5,910 nt of DNA from Sedimentisphaerales bacterium. Lineage in GTDB: Bacteria > Planctomycetota > Phycisphaerae > Sedimentisphaerales > Anaerobacaceae. Location of the stretch: contig JAFGTU010000438.1 in NCBI GenBank assembly GCA_016933985.1, forward strand, positions 1 to 5,910, written 5' to 3'. Positions 1 to 5,910 of this stretch are shown one piece after another. Within the stretch, counting starts at the first letter, position 1; every line of letters begins with the position of its first letter. A model generated the notes under the pieces. It had not been told where the DNA came from, did no database searches, and saw only the letters and a list, made by a program, of their open reading frames with translations. A program made the position numbers and the translations under genes.

Positions 1-1731
1 AACGGCACGGATTCGTTCACTTTCGTTGTCAATGATGGGACTGTAAACAGCGGCGAAGGGACCATATCTATTACGGTCAACAATGTCAACGACCCACCGG
101 TTGCCAATGCAGGGACAGATCGAGCTGTCACCGACAGCGACGGAAATGGCCAGGAAACAGTTACACTTGATGGGTCCACTTCTTCCGACCCCGATGGCAA
201 TATTTCCTCTTACGAGTGGGACATTGATGGTAATGGAAGTACAGACCTGACCGGTGCGACCGTGGATGCAACTTTTACTATTGGGACGCACGCGGTCATA
301 CTCACTGTTACCGACAACGAAGGCGCCACTGGAAGCGATAATGTCATAGTGACCGTGGAGGAGGGACCGGCAGCGATAGACAATACGGCCGGCAGCGAGA
401 CCACTATCCAAGGAACCATCACCGCCGGCAGCTACGCTTCGACGGCGGTCAGCGACAACGTTTACGAGGCAATCCGCGAAATTCGACAGGGAAACACGAA
501 GAACGGAAGGTCGCTGCTTGAACACAGGTGGACGGTCAATGTTACGGGGGGAAGCAATGTGAGCTTCCACGTGGAGGCTTACCATACGGCTAACAGCGAA
601 GGCGACGATTTTGTCTTTGCATATTCGACGGACAACGTGACGTACACTAATCTCCTCACGGTGACAAAGACAGCGGACGACAACGTGCTCCAGAACGTCG
701 CCCTGCCAAGCTATTTGAGCGGGACGGTTTACATCCGCGTGCAGGACACCGACCAGACGAGCGGCAGAACCAGCCTCGATACGATCTTCATTGATCAGAT
801 GTTCATAAGGTCACAGGGCTTTGGTCCGGATACCAGCCCTCCTTCGCCTAATCCCATGATTTGGGCTATAGTGCCGTACGCCGTGAGCAGCACGTCGGTT
901 TCAATGACGGCGACTATCGCATCCGATCCGAGCGGCGTAGAATATTACTTCGACTGCCTCACCGCCGGCGGGCACGATAGCGTCTGGCAGGCCGGCACGA
1001 TATACACAGACAGCGGATTGACGCCCGGCGTCGAATACACGTATCTGGTCAAGGCGCGAGATAAATCACCGAACCTCAACGAGACGGCTTTCTCGAGTCC
1101 GGCCTCGGCAACGCCGGCGGATGCTCCTCCAGCTATGCCGACCGGACTAACTGCGACAGCCGGCGATATGCAGGTCAGCCTTTATTGGAATAACAACGTT
1201 GAAAGCGACCTTGCCGGATACAATGTCTATCGTTCAACCACACCGGGCGGGACCTATGCAAAGATCAATATCGCTCTTTTAACAACAAGCAGCTATCCGG
1301 ATTCGAGTGTTGCGAATGGAACGACGTACTACTACGTGGTGACAGCAGTGGATATAGGGAGCAATGAGAGTAGTTACAGCAGCGAGGTCTCGGCTACGCC
1401 GAGCAGCGCTGGGGCGGTTTTCGTAAGCTCTATTGTCAAACGGCCTTTTATAGCCGCCGGAAAGAATATGAAGGCCGTCGTGGGTGTTACGATCAGCCCT
1501 GCTGAGTCGGGCGCCACCGTTATGGGGGATTGGTACTTCAACGAAGCAATCCTACAGACCGGCACCAGTGGCACTACCGATGCGGCCGGATATACGGAGA
1601 TTAGCTCGCCTCCAGCAAAAACAGGCACCGGTGACACCTTTAGGTTTGTCGTTACGAATGTGACTCTCAGCGGTTATGTGTATGACCCTGGGCAGAACGT
1701 CATCTCGGAGATATCCATAACTTATCCGTGA
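1..1731 (+). CDS. C-terminal part of a large modular extracellular protein (cadherin-like, PKD, FnIII modules)
   Basis: The frame is open from the first base to a TGA at 1729-1731, so this is a 5'-truncated gene with 576 visible residues; the first in-window start-like codon (GTG at 262) lies inside a domain and is not a real start. Counting from the window edge, residues 1-35 are the end of a cadherin-like repeat (DSFTFVVNDG, then NNVNDPPVA). Residues about 34-121 are a PKD domain (LDGSTSSDPDG, YEWDIDGNG, LTVTDNEGATGS). Residues about 124-272 are a beta-rich module with no name I recognise (EHRWTVNVTGG, HVEAYHTANSEGDDF, YIRVQDTD). Residues about 277-373 and 374-469 are two fibronectin III-like domains (SGLTPGVEYTYLVKARD; AGYNVYRSTTPGGTY, TYYYVVTAVD). 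Residues 470-576 are a terminal Ig-like domain. No catalytic domain, LPXTG or PEP-CTERM signal is visible. Such modules usually mediate adhesion or spacing in secreted enzymes; any catalytic part would lie upstream. The coding call is secure, the function is not. Confidence 0.93.
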   Translation, partial: NGTDSFTFVVNDGTVNSGEGTISITVNNVNDPPVANAGTDRAVTDSDGNGQETVTLDGSTSSDPDGNISSYEWDIDGNGSTDLTGATVDATFTIGTHAVILTVTDNEGATGSDNVIVTVEEGPAAIDNTAGSETTIQGTITAGSYASTAVSDNVYEAIREIRQGNTKNGRSLLEHRWTVNVTGGSNVSFHVEAYHTANSEGDDFVFAYSTDNVTYTNLLTVTKTADDNVLQNVALPSYLSGTVYIRVQDTDQTSGRTSLDTIFIDQMFIRSQGFGPDTSPPSPNPMIWAIVPYAVSSTSVSMTATIASDPSGVEYYFDCLTAGGHDSVWQAGTIYTDSGLTPGVEYTYLVKARDKSPNLNETAFSSPASATPADAPPAMPTGLTATAGDMQVSLYWNNNVESDLAGYNVYRSTTPGGTYAKINIALLTTSSYPDSSVANGTTYYYVVTAVDIGSNESSYSSEVSATPSSAGAVFVSSIVKRPFIAAGKNMKAVVGVTISPAESGATVMGDWYFNEAILQTGTSGTTDAAGYTEISSPPAKTGTGDTFRFVVTNVTLSGYVYDPGQNVISEISITYP

Positions 1732-1789
1732 AGCACCACGGCAGATGTGCAAGATCTAAGACAAAGTATGTTACAGCGAGAGGGAATAT

Positions 1790-1816
1790 GAAAAGGGTGG
1801 AATGGCCACCCTCTTC
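1790..1816 (+). terminator. imperfect GC-rich hairpin, possible transcript end of the upstream gene
   Basis: GAAAAGGGTGG (1790-1800) pairs with CCACCCTCTTC (1806-1816) across a five-base loop: ten pairs with one A-C mismatch. It lies about 60 bases after the stop of the modular-protein gene, a usual place for a terminator. There is no U-run after the stem (GTAAGT follows), so it is not a canonical intrinsic terminator. It could instead be a 3'-end stabilising hairpin. Confidence 0.35.
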
Positions 1817-1952
1817 GTAAGTACATTCCGTACAAACAGAATCGAGTATACGTAATATAGTCCTCTTATTTAGGTATAGTTTGTATTCGTTATTTGCCCT
1901 CGCTTTGACTTGAGGAGTGCCCTAATATTCTGACATGTCAAGGAGCTTTGAA

Positions 1953-2033
1953 ATGCCCCATTTCCATCCGCTGGACGACTACAACCGCTACAACCCAGAC
2001 GCCCGTTATCTCCCAGTTTGGGAAAAACCCTAA
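1953..2033 (+). CDS. candidate small protein of 26 residues, function unknown
   Basis: ATG at 1953 runs to TAA at 2031-2033. A perfect AAGGAG sits at 1940-1945, seven bases before the ATG, as good a ribosome binding site as that of the following GH32-like gene. An in-frame ATG at 1935 would add six residues but has no such site. The peptide begins MPHFHPLDDYNRYNPDARY and ends LPVWEKP. It is rich in proline, aromatic and charged residues, with no membrane segment, signal sequence or Cys pair. I do not recognise the family. It could be a real small protein, a leader peptide, or the in-frame remnant of a larger decayed gene. At this size an ORF alone proves little; the ribosome binding site is the main support. 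Confidence 0.35.
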   Translation: MPHFHPLDDYNRYNPDARYLPVWEKP

Positions 2034-2078
2034 TCTCTTAAGTCAAGCATTTTCAGGTACTTAGCCGTGGACTGGGGG

Positions 2079-2105
2079 ATGTAGAACGTTTTCAATGAAC
2101 TACAT
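2079..2105. repeat. short inverted repeat upstream of the GH32-like gene promoter
   Basis: ATGTAG (2079-2084) and CTACAT (2100-2105) are exact inverted copies separated by 15 bases, with no extension of the arms. The repeat ends 27 bases before the predicted -35 box, where an activator could bind. A repeat this short is expected by chance at a fair rate, so an operator role is only a guess. Confidence 0.15.
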
Positions 2106-2132
2106 GGACTTCGGTATAGAACTGGAGCACTC

Positions 2133-2161
2133 TTTACCATACTCGGTATGTATAGTATATT
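2133..2161 (+). promoter_or_regulatory. sigma70-like promoter of the GH32-like gene, with a dyad in its spacer
   Basis: TTTACC (2133-2138, four of six matches to TTGACA) and TATATT (2156-2161, five of six to TATAAT) are separated by exactly 17 bases. Transcription would begin near 2168 and leave a leader of about 45 bases before the ATG at 2212. The spacer holds a perfect dyad, CATAC-TCG-GTATG (2138-2150), which overlaps the last base of the -35 box. A repressor bound there would block polymerase, so control by substrate is plausible but unproven. The promoter would serve the GH32-like gene and probably the sialidase-like gene after it. Confidence 0.5.
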
Positions 2162-2211
2162 CGAGTCAGACTATAGCGTCTGAGCCTTGTAATCTATAAG
2201 GAGTTAATTTA

Positions 2212-3840
2212 ATGAAACGTCGTAGATTTCTCAAACAAGCAGGTGTTGTGGCCACAGCTTTGGCAATTCCAACTCGGACGCGCGTGGCTCACGGGCAATC
2301 CACGACTGAAAGAGAAGACCCTGACTATACATCGCGTGTTCCGAAATACACCTTCGCCGATACGCTCAAAGAGCAGGAAGAGCAGCTTAGAAAGAATCCT
2401 CTCATGCTGCGGTTTGCCGAGTCGCGTAACAAGATGGCTGCCGATCCGTACCGGCCGATCTATCATTTTGTCAGCCCGGAGAGTACGCTCAACGATCCCA
2501 ACGGGCTCAGTTTCTGGCAGGGTCGCTGGCACATGTTCTATCAGGGCTACCCGCCCGAGGACCGTCGCCAGCACTGGGGACACGCCGTCAGCGATGATTT
2601 GATCCATTGGCGCGATTTGCCGTACGCTATCTACCCGAATCCTGAGCATGCGTGTTTTTCCGGTTCAGCGCTAGTGGAAAACGACCGGGTGATTGCTATG
2701 TATCATGGGACGCGTATTGGCAATATGGTCGCGGTCTCAAGCGATCCGCTGCTACTGAACTGGGAGAAGGTGACAGGCAAGGCCGTCATTCCCAACAAGA
2801 GCCCCGATGAAAAACCGTTGCCTTATCGCGTCTTCGATCCGTGCATCTGGAAGAAGGATGGGATGTATTACTCACTTTCGGGCGGCACGCTCCCCGGGCC
2901 GGGCGGCAAGCGGGTGCGAGCCGATTTTCTGTTCCGCTCTAAGGACTTGATAACTTGGGAGTATTTGCACCCATTCGTCGAGGACGACCGGTTTACACTG
3001 GTCGGAGACGATGGGGCCTGCCCGTATTTCTGGCCTATCGGCAAGAAGCATATCTTGCCGTTCTTCAGTCACATGAGCGGGGGCCAGTACATACTGGGCG
3101 ACTACGACAAGGCACGCGACAAGTTTGTAGCCACTTCGAGCGGCTTGTTTAACTTCGGGGCAGTTAGGCCTGGTGGCGTGCATGCGCCATCGGCAACGCC
3201 CGACGGCAAGGGTGGTTTGATTATCATCTTCAATATGAACGAAGCCAAGCCCACTAAAGGCTGGAATCAAATCATGAGCCTGCCACGCCGTCTGACGCTG
3301 GTTGGCGAGGATGATCTGAGAATGGAACCGACCGGCGATATCGAATCATTGCGCACGGGCCACAAGCATATCGAAACGACCAGACTGCAGGCGAACCAGG
3401 AATTAGTGCTTGAATACATACGCGGCAATGCGATGGAGATCATTGCTGAAATCGATACGGGCAAAGCTCAGATGTTTGAGATGAACGTGCTGCGTTCGCC
3501 CAGGAAGGAAGAATACACCCGAATCGCATTCTTCAGGGGTCGCGGCTATCGGGGCCAGAGTTTAATTACTATTGACTCATCGTACTCGTCGCTTCTGCCT
3601 GACGTTGCCTCACGGGCTCCCGAGGCAGCCCCGCTTTCTTTGGCGAAAAACGAAAGTCTGAAGCTGCGCGTGTTCCTCGATAAGAGCGTGGTTGAAGTTT
3701 TTGTAAACGGCAGGCAATGCGTCGCAATGCGCGTCTATCCCGGCCGCGAAGACAGCCTTGGCGTCTCGATGCGTGCTCAGGGTTCGGACGCAGTTCTGAA
3801 ATCACTCGATGCCTGGCAGATGAGGAGTATCTACGTGTGA
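2212..3840 (+). CDS. Tat-exported glycoside hydrolase family 32-like protein with altered catalytic motifs
   Basis: Start: ATG at 2212, eight bases after AAGGAG (2198-2203). The 542-residue protein opens with a Tat signal (R3-R-R-F-L-K8, hydrophobic run 11-20, probable cleavage after A-H-G28). The N-terminal five-bladed propeller shows GH32 landmarks: NDPNG (94-98, D95 as nucleophile), HWGHAVSDDLIHW (121-133), FSGS (149-152), FDP (208-210, D209 as transition-state stabiliser) and MSLPRRLTL (355-363). A C-terminal beta-sandwich typical of GH32 follows, with LRVFLDKSVVEVFVNG at 485-500. GH32 enzymes normally cleave beta-fructosides such as sucrose, inulin or levan. Two departures are clear: the RDP Arg is Phe (F208), and the ECP acid/base Glu is Ala (A269, in GDDGACP 265-271). 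D266 and D267 are nearby and might substitute, or the activity may differ. The reading frame is intact throughout. Substrate is unknown; family membership is strong, fructosidase activity is not assured. Confidence 0.93.
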   Translation: MKRRRFLKQAGVVATALAIPTRTRVAHGQSTTEREDPDYTSRVPKYTFADTLKEQEEQLRKNPLMLRFAESRNKMAADPYRPIYHFVSPESTLNDPNGLSFWQGRWHMFYQGYPPEDRRQHWGHAVSDDLIHWRDLPYAIYPNPEHACFSGSALVENDRVIAMYHGTRIGNMVAVSSDPLLLNWEKVTGKAVIPNKSPDEKPLPYRVFDPCIWKKDGMYYSLSGGTLPGPGGKRVRADFLFRSKDLITWEYLHPFVEDDRFTLVGDDGACPYFWPIGKKHILPFFSHMSGGQYILGDYDKARDKFVATSSGLFNFGAVRPGGVHAPSATPDGKGGLIIIFNMNEAKPTKGWNQIMSLPRRLTLVGEDDLRMEPTGDIESLRTGHKHIETTRLQANQELVLEYIRGNAMEIIAEIDTGKAQMFEMNVLRSPRKEEYTRIAFFRGRGYRGQSLITIDSSYSSLLPDVASRAPEAAPLSLAKNESLKLRVFLDKSVVEVFVNGRQCVAMRVYPGREDSLGVSMRAQGSDAVLKSLDAWQMRSIYV

Positions 3841-3927
3841 ATCACAGCAGAAAGGCGATTGATGAGTAAATATCTCCACGCGGCATCCCGCAATAGTCGA
3901 AGAATAGCTCGGTTTAGTGAGAACCTC

Positions 3928-3951
3928 TCAGCGGCCTGCAAGGCTGCCTGA
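3928..3951 (+). other. small hairpin in the gap between the GH32-like and sialidase-like genes
   Basis: GCGGCCT (3931-3937) pairs with AGGCTGC (3941-3947) around the loop GCA, with one G-U pair. Three further pairs (TCA 3928-3930 with TGA 3949-3951) extend it past a bulged C. No U-run follows, so it is unlikely to stop transcription. In the 148-base gap (3841-3988) no convincing promoter was seen, which favours co-transcription of the two genes; the hairpin could protect or separate the two messages. Confidence 0.3.
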
Positions 3952-3988
3952 TACGACTATAAGTCCAACGCAGAAAGGATAGTCGATC

Positions 3989-5203
3989 ATGAATAAGTAT
4001 AAAGACCCGCGCGGGCCCCTTTTTGCGGCGAGCGTTAAGCCTGTCATTGCAGCTTTGGTAGTTTCTGCATTGACTGTTTTGCCAAGCTGCACAAAGGGAT
4101 CGCAAAAAGAGGCCGTGTTCACTGTTGCCGGGCATCCGGCCGAAGGGACGCTTGAATTCTTCATGGGCGACCCGAAATTCGATGTTCAGCAGGTATACAA
4201 GGGCGGCAGGTTCCCGAACATCGTCGTAGGTGTTGACGGCACATTGCTGGCTCTCTGGGGAGGCGTTAAGGTGCGGCGGAGCGAAGACGGCGGCGAGACC
4301 TGGGGACCTGAGATCTTGATTGCAGACGGCTTTATGGGCGGCGGGGCAATCCTGAACGAGACAAATGGGGAGATCCTGGCCTTTGTCGAGAAGCACCATC
4401 CGCCGGCCCCACTGACCGTCTATCGGAGCAAAGATCAAGGCAAGACCTGGTCCGACATGGAAGTCTCTATCAAGCCGGACGCCAATGGCAATGTTCCATC
4501 CATGCACATGAACGAACACGGTATCACACTACGCCACGGTAAGCATCCAGGGCGGCTAATACGTGCAGCGCGGTACTACGCAGGCAAGAACGAGCGAAGC
4601 CGATGGCCGCAGCATTACACCACAGCCATCTACAGTGATGACACTGGCAGAACCTGGCTTGCGAGCGATCCGTTCCCGGCCATGGGTACCGGGGAGGCGA
4701 CGATAGCGGAACTTGCCGATGGGCGATTATACTACAACTCGCGTCGCCATTGGGCGCCTGAGGGCGAGAATCCTCGCAGACGATGGATCGCCTGGAGCAA
4801 AGATGGAGGTAAGAGCTGGAAAGATCTGTCTATCTGCGAGGCACTGCCCGACGGACCGCAGAATGCGGACTACGGATGCATGGGAGGCCTGGTGTGCTTG
4901 CCGATTCAAGGCAGAGATATCCTGATCTACAGCAACTGCGACAGCCCCGAGGGCCGAAAGCTCGGGACCGTCTGGGCAAGTTTCGACGGCGGAAAGACCT
5001 GGCCTTTGAAAAGGCTGGTGCATGAAGGCAGTTTTGCATATTCCTCGCTTGCCGCGGGCCGACCGAAAACAAAGAATGAAGGCTGGATCTATCTGCACTT
5101 CGAAAGTGGCGGATCAAAAGTGGCACGATTCAATCTCACTTGGCTGCTGAGAGGCACGAAAACAGGGGACGGCAGAGTGCCGAAATGGCTTTCCAGTTCT
5201 TAA
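3989..5203 (+). CDS. lipoprotein with sialidase-like (BNR/Asp-box) six-bladed propeller
   Basis: ATG at 3989 follows AAAGGA (3974-3979) by nine bases; the stop is TAA at 5201-5203. The 404-residue protein has a lipoprotein signal: a basic start, hydrophobic segment 19-31 and lipobox L31-P-S-C34, so it is probably anchored by Cys34. Five Asp boxes (S-x-D-x-G-x-T/S-W) start at S98, S147, S216, S270 and S331, as in GH33 sialidases. By motif position, R74 (GGRFPN) matches the RIP Arg. E236 (GEATIAELADGR) matches the Glu that pairs with the nucleophile, and R252 lies 16 residues later. R323 (before the last Asp box) fits the third Arg, and Y351 (YSSL) the Tyr nucleophile. The loop between LLALW (86-90) and the first Asp box, which normally holds the acid/base Asp, is very short. 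It may therefore be an atypical exo-glycosidase or a glycan-binding propeller rather than a true sialidase. It probably shares a transcript with the GH32-like gene. Confidence 0.92.
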   Translation: MNKYKDPRGPLFAASVKPVIAALVVSALTVLPSCTKGSQKEAVFTVAGHPAEGTLEFFMGDPKFDVQQVYKGGRFPNIVVGVDGTLLALWGGVKVRRSEDGGETWGPEILIADGFMGGGAILNETNGEILAFVEKHHPPAPLTVYRSKDQGKTWSDMEVSIKPDANGNVPSMHMNEHGITLRHGKHPGRLIRAARYYAGKNERSRWPQHYTTAIYSDDTGRTWLASDPFPAMGTGEATIAELADGRLYYNSRRHWAPEGENPRRRWIAWSKDGGKSWKDLSICEALPDGPQNADYGCMGGLVCLPIQGRDILIYSNCDSPEGRKLGTVWASFDGGKTWPLKRLVHEGSFAYSSLAAGRPKTKNEGWIYLHFESGGSKVARFNLTWLLRGTKTGDGRVPKWLSSS

Positions 5204-5329
5204 TCCCGTCTGGTTCAAGAACGTATTTGGGTACAAGAGGAGTGAATCTAAGAACTTGGAAGGTATCCCTCACGGAAGGTAATGCGACGCTGACGTAGAG
5301 ATCGTTCTTGCACCCTGCGAGTGTCTTGG
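5204..5329. other. convergent intergenic gap without a clear terminator
   Basis: The 126 bases lie between two gene ends that face each other, so a bidirectional terminator would be expected. None is visible: there is no GC-rich stem with a T-run on either strand. The gap does hold two copies of GGAAGGTA (5258-5265 and 5274-5281, 16 bases apart), and CAAGAACG (5216-5223) matched in inverted orientation by CGTTCTTG (5303-5310). Both are short enough to be chance. Confidence 0.5.
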
Positions 5330-5910
5330 TCACTGATTGTGGATCGAAATCTTCAGAACTTTCTGAGTCTCATCGTAAACGCCTTTGGAAACCCTGCCAT
5401 TAACCAGCACTTTCGACGGCCTTCGCGCCGATCGAAGCATCACATTCATCACTGGTTGTCCGTCCAGGAACACCTTGAGATTATCGCCCGTGGGCTCCGC
5501 AGCCAAAAACACTTTCGAAAGTGAATCCAGGACCACCGTCTCACCTCGCCTCAGATAGCTTCCGTGTGCGAGGAAATACCGCGACGCAGCGTCGGGATCA
5601 GTCACGTCGGTATCATCGCGAAACGTGATCGCCGATAGATAGGAGTCGGTTTCCCATCCATTGATAGTGATATTACTGTTGCGATGCTTGATACGACCGT
5701 CCGCCAACAGATTCAGATAGACGTCAGTGGTTTCTCCTTTCTGGTGAATTCGCACGCCGATGTAACTGGTTCCTTCCAACCGCTCCAATTTCGGCAGATT
5801 GTTCCGGTTCGTGTCGTCCGCCGGCAACAAGGCTGTGATGAATTTAGTCCGGCGTGTCAACTCCGCCGGTGCAAATGCATAGTACGTAACCTTTGTGTCC
5901 GGATGGTGAT
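5330..5910 (-). CDS. C-terminal part of a secreted-type protein, possibly a heparinase II/III-like polysaccharide lyase
   Basis: The minus-strand frame is open from the window edge to TGA at 5332-5330, giving 192 visible residues; the start lies past 5910. A TTG at 5860 is only an internal codon, since the frame continues upstream with codons for DTKVTYYAFAPAEL. The visible part is beta-strand rich and looks like a C-terminal beta-sandwich: RTKFITALLPADD early, then YIGVRIHQKGETTDVYLNL, LAHGSYLRRGETVVLDS, KVFLDGQPVMNVML, and a closing strand YDETQKVLKISIHNQ. The 'FITALLP' strand followed by a sandwich resembles the ends of heparinase II/III-type lyases, which cut uronic-acid polysaccharides. 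That is a weak resemblance, and the catalytic toroid would lie outside the window. It is convergent with the sialidase-like gene. The coding call is firm, the family call tentative. Confidence 0.8.
   Translation of the reverse strand, partial: HHPDTKVTYYAFAPAELTRRTKFITALLPADDTNRNNLPKLERLEGTSYIGVRIHQKGETTDVYLNLLADGRIKHRNSNITINGWETDSYLSAITFRDDTDVTDPDAASRYFLAHGSYLRRGETVVLDSLSKVFLAAEPTGDNLKVFLDGQPVMNVMLRSARRPSKVLVNGRVSKGVYDETQKVLKISIHNQ

Larger units (their letters stand above)
1732..2211. other. 480-base intergenic region, AT-richer than its flanks
   Basis: This gap separates the modular-protein gene from the GH32-like gene, both on the plus strand. It holds an imperfect hairpin (1790-1816), a 26-codon ORF with a strong ribosome binding site (1953-2033), a 6-base inverted repeat (2079-2105) and a sigma70-like promoter (2133-2161); each is listed separately. 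Base composition shifts to AT-rich around 1820-1900 and 2100-2211. Nothing resembling tRNA, rRNA, an insertion sequence end or a known riboswitch was seen by eye. Confidence 0.7.

Noticed and set aside
262..1731. Reading the modular-protein gene as starting at GTG 262
   Set aside because: The frame is open to base 1 and the upstream codons complete the PKD domain and a preceding cadherin-like repeat, so the gene starts before the window.
2209..2649. 146-codon minus-strand frame opposite the start of the GH32-like gene
   Set aside because: It is fully antisense to a gene with clear family motifs, and its translation shows no domain, signal or suitable ribosome binding site.
3838..3870. Ten-codon GTG frame overlapping the end of the GH32-like gene
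   Set aside because: Too short to support and without a distinct ribosome binding site or recognisable peptide.
3914..4519. 201-codon minus-strand frame opposite the start of the sialidase-like gene
   Set aside because: Long but antisense to the signal peptide and first blades of a well-supported lipoprotein gene; the translation has no recognisable pattern.
5258..5281. Direct repeat GGAAGGTA twice, as a regulator-binding or attachment site
   Set aside because: Only two eight-base copies lying between gene ends; no other sign of an integration or control site.
5216..5310. Inverted repeat CAAGAACG/CGTTCTTG as a bidirectional terminator
   Set aside because: The arms are only eight bases and 79 bases apart with no T-run, so stable terminator folding is unlikely.
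5330..5860. Reading the minus-strand gene as a complete 176-residue protein from TTG 5860
   Set aside because: The same frame continues without a stop to the window edge and there is no signal peptide or domain start at that codon.

Overview
The window reads as a piece of a carbohydrate-degradation region from a bacterium of the Planctomycetes/Lentisphaerae/Verrucomicrobia (PVC) type. This is an inference from gene content, not a phylogenetic result. The signs are a mid-GC genome with well-spaced genes, AAGGA-type ribosome binding sites, a Tat-exported glycosidase, a lipoprotein with Asp-box repeats, and a very large secreted protein built from cadherin-like, PKD and fibronectin III modules.

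Layout. (1) 1-1731, plus strand: the C-terminal 576 residues of a multidomain extracellular protein whose start lies before the window. (2) 1732-2211: a 480-base, AT-richer gap holding one imperfect hairpin, one candidate 26-codon small ORF with a very good ribosome binding site, and a good sigma70-like promoter. (3) 2212-3840, plus: a complete Tat-exported GH32-like (five-bladed beta-propeller) protein. (4) 3841-3988: a 148-base gap with a small hairpin. (5) 3989-5203, plus: a complete lipoprotein with a six-bladed sialidase-like propeller fold and five Asp boxes. (6) 5204-5329: a convergent gap with no clear terminator. (7) 5330-5910, minus: the C-terminal 192 residues of a protein that may be a heparinase II/III-type polysaccharide lyase; its start lies beyond the window.

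How the genes may work together. The GH32-like and sialidase-like genes are probably co-transcribed from the promoter near 2133-2161, since no better promoter was seen in the gap between them. Both products would act outside the cytoplasm, one exported folded through Tat and one anchored in a membrane by lipidation. With a possible polysaccharide lyase facing them, the locus looks like a glycan-foraging cluster. The main point of interest is that both propeller enzymes keep their family scaffold but depart from the textbook catalytic set. The GH32-like protein has Ala where the acid/base Glu of the ECP motif is expected, and Phe in place of the Arg of RDP. The sialidase-like protein keeps a plausible Arg triad, Glu and Tyr but lacks the loop that carries the acid/base Asp. 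No RNA genes, CRISPR arrays, insertion sequences or attachment sites were seen.
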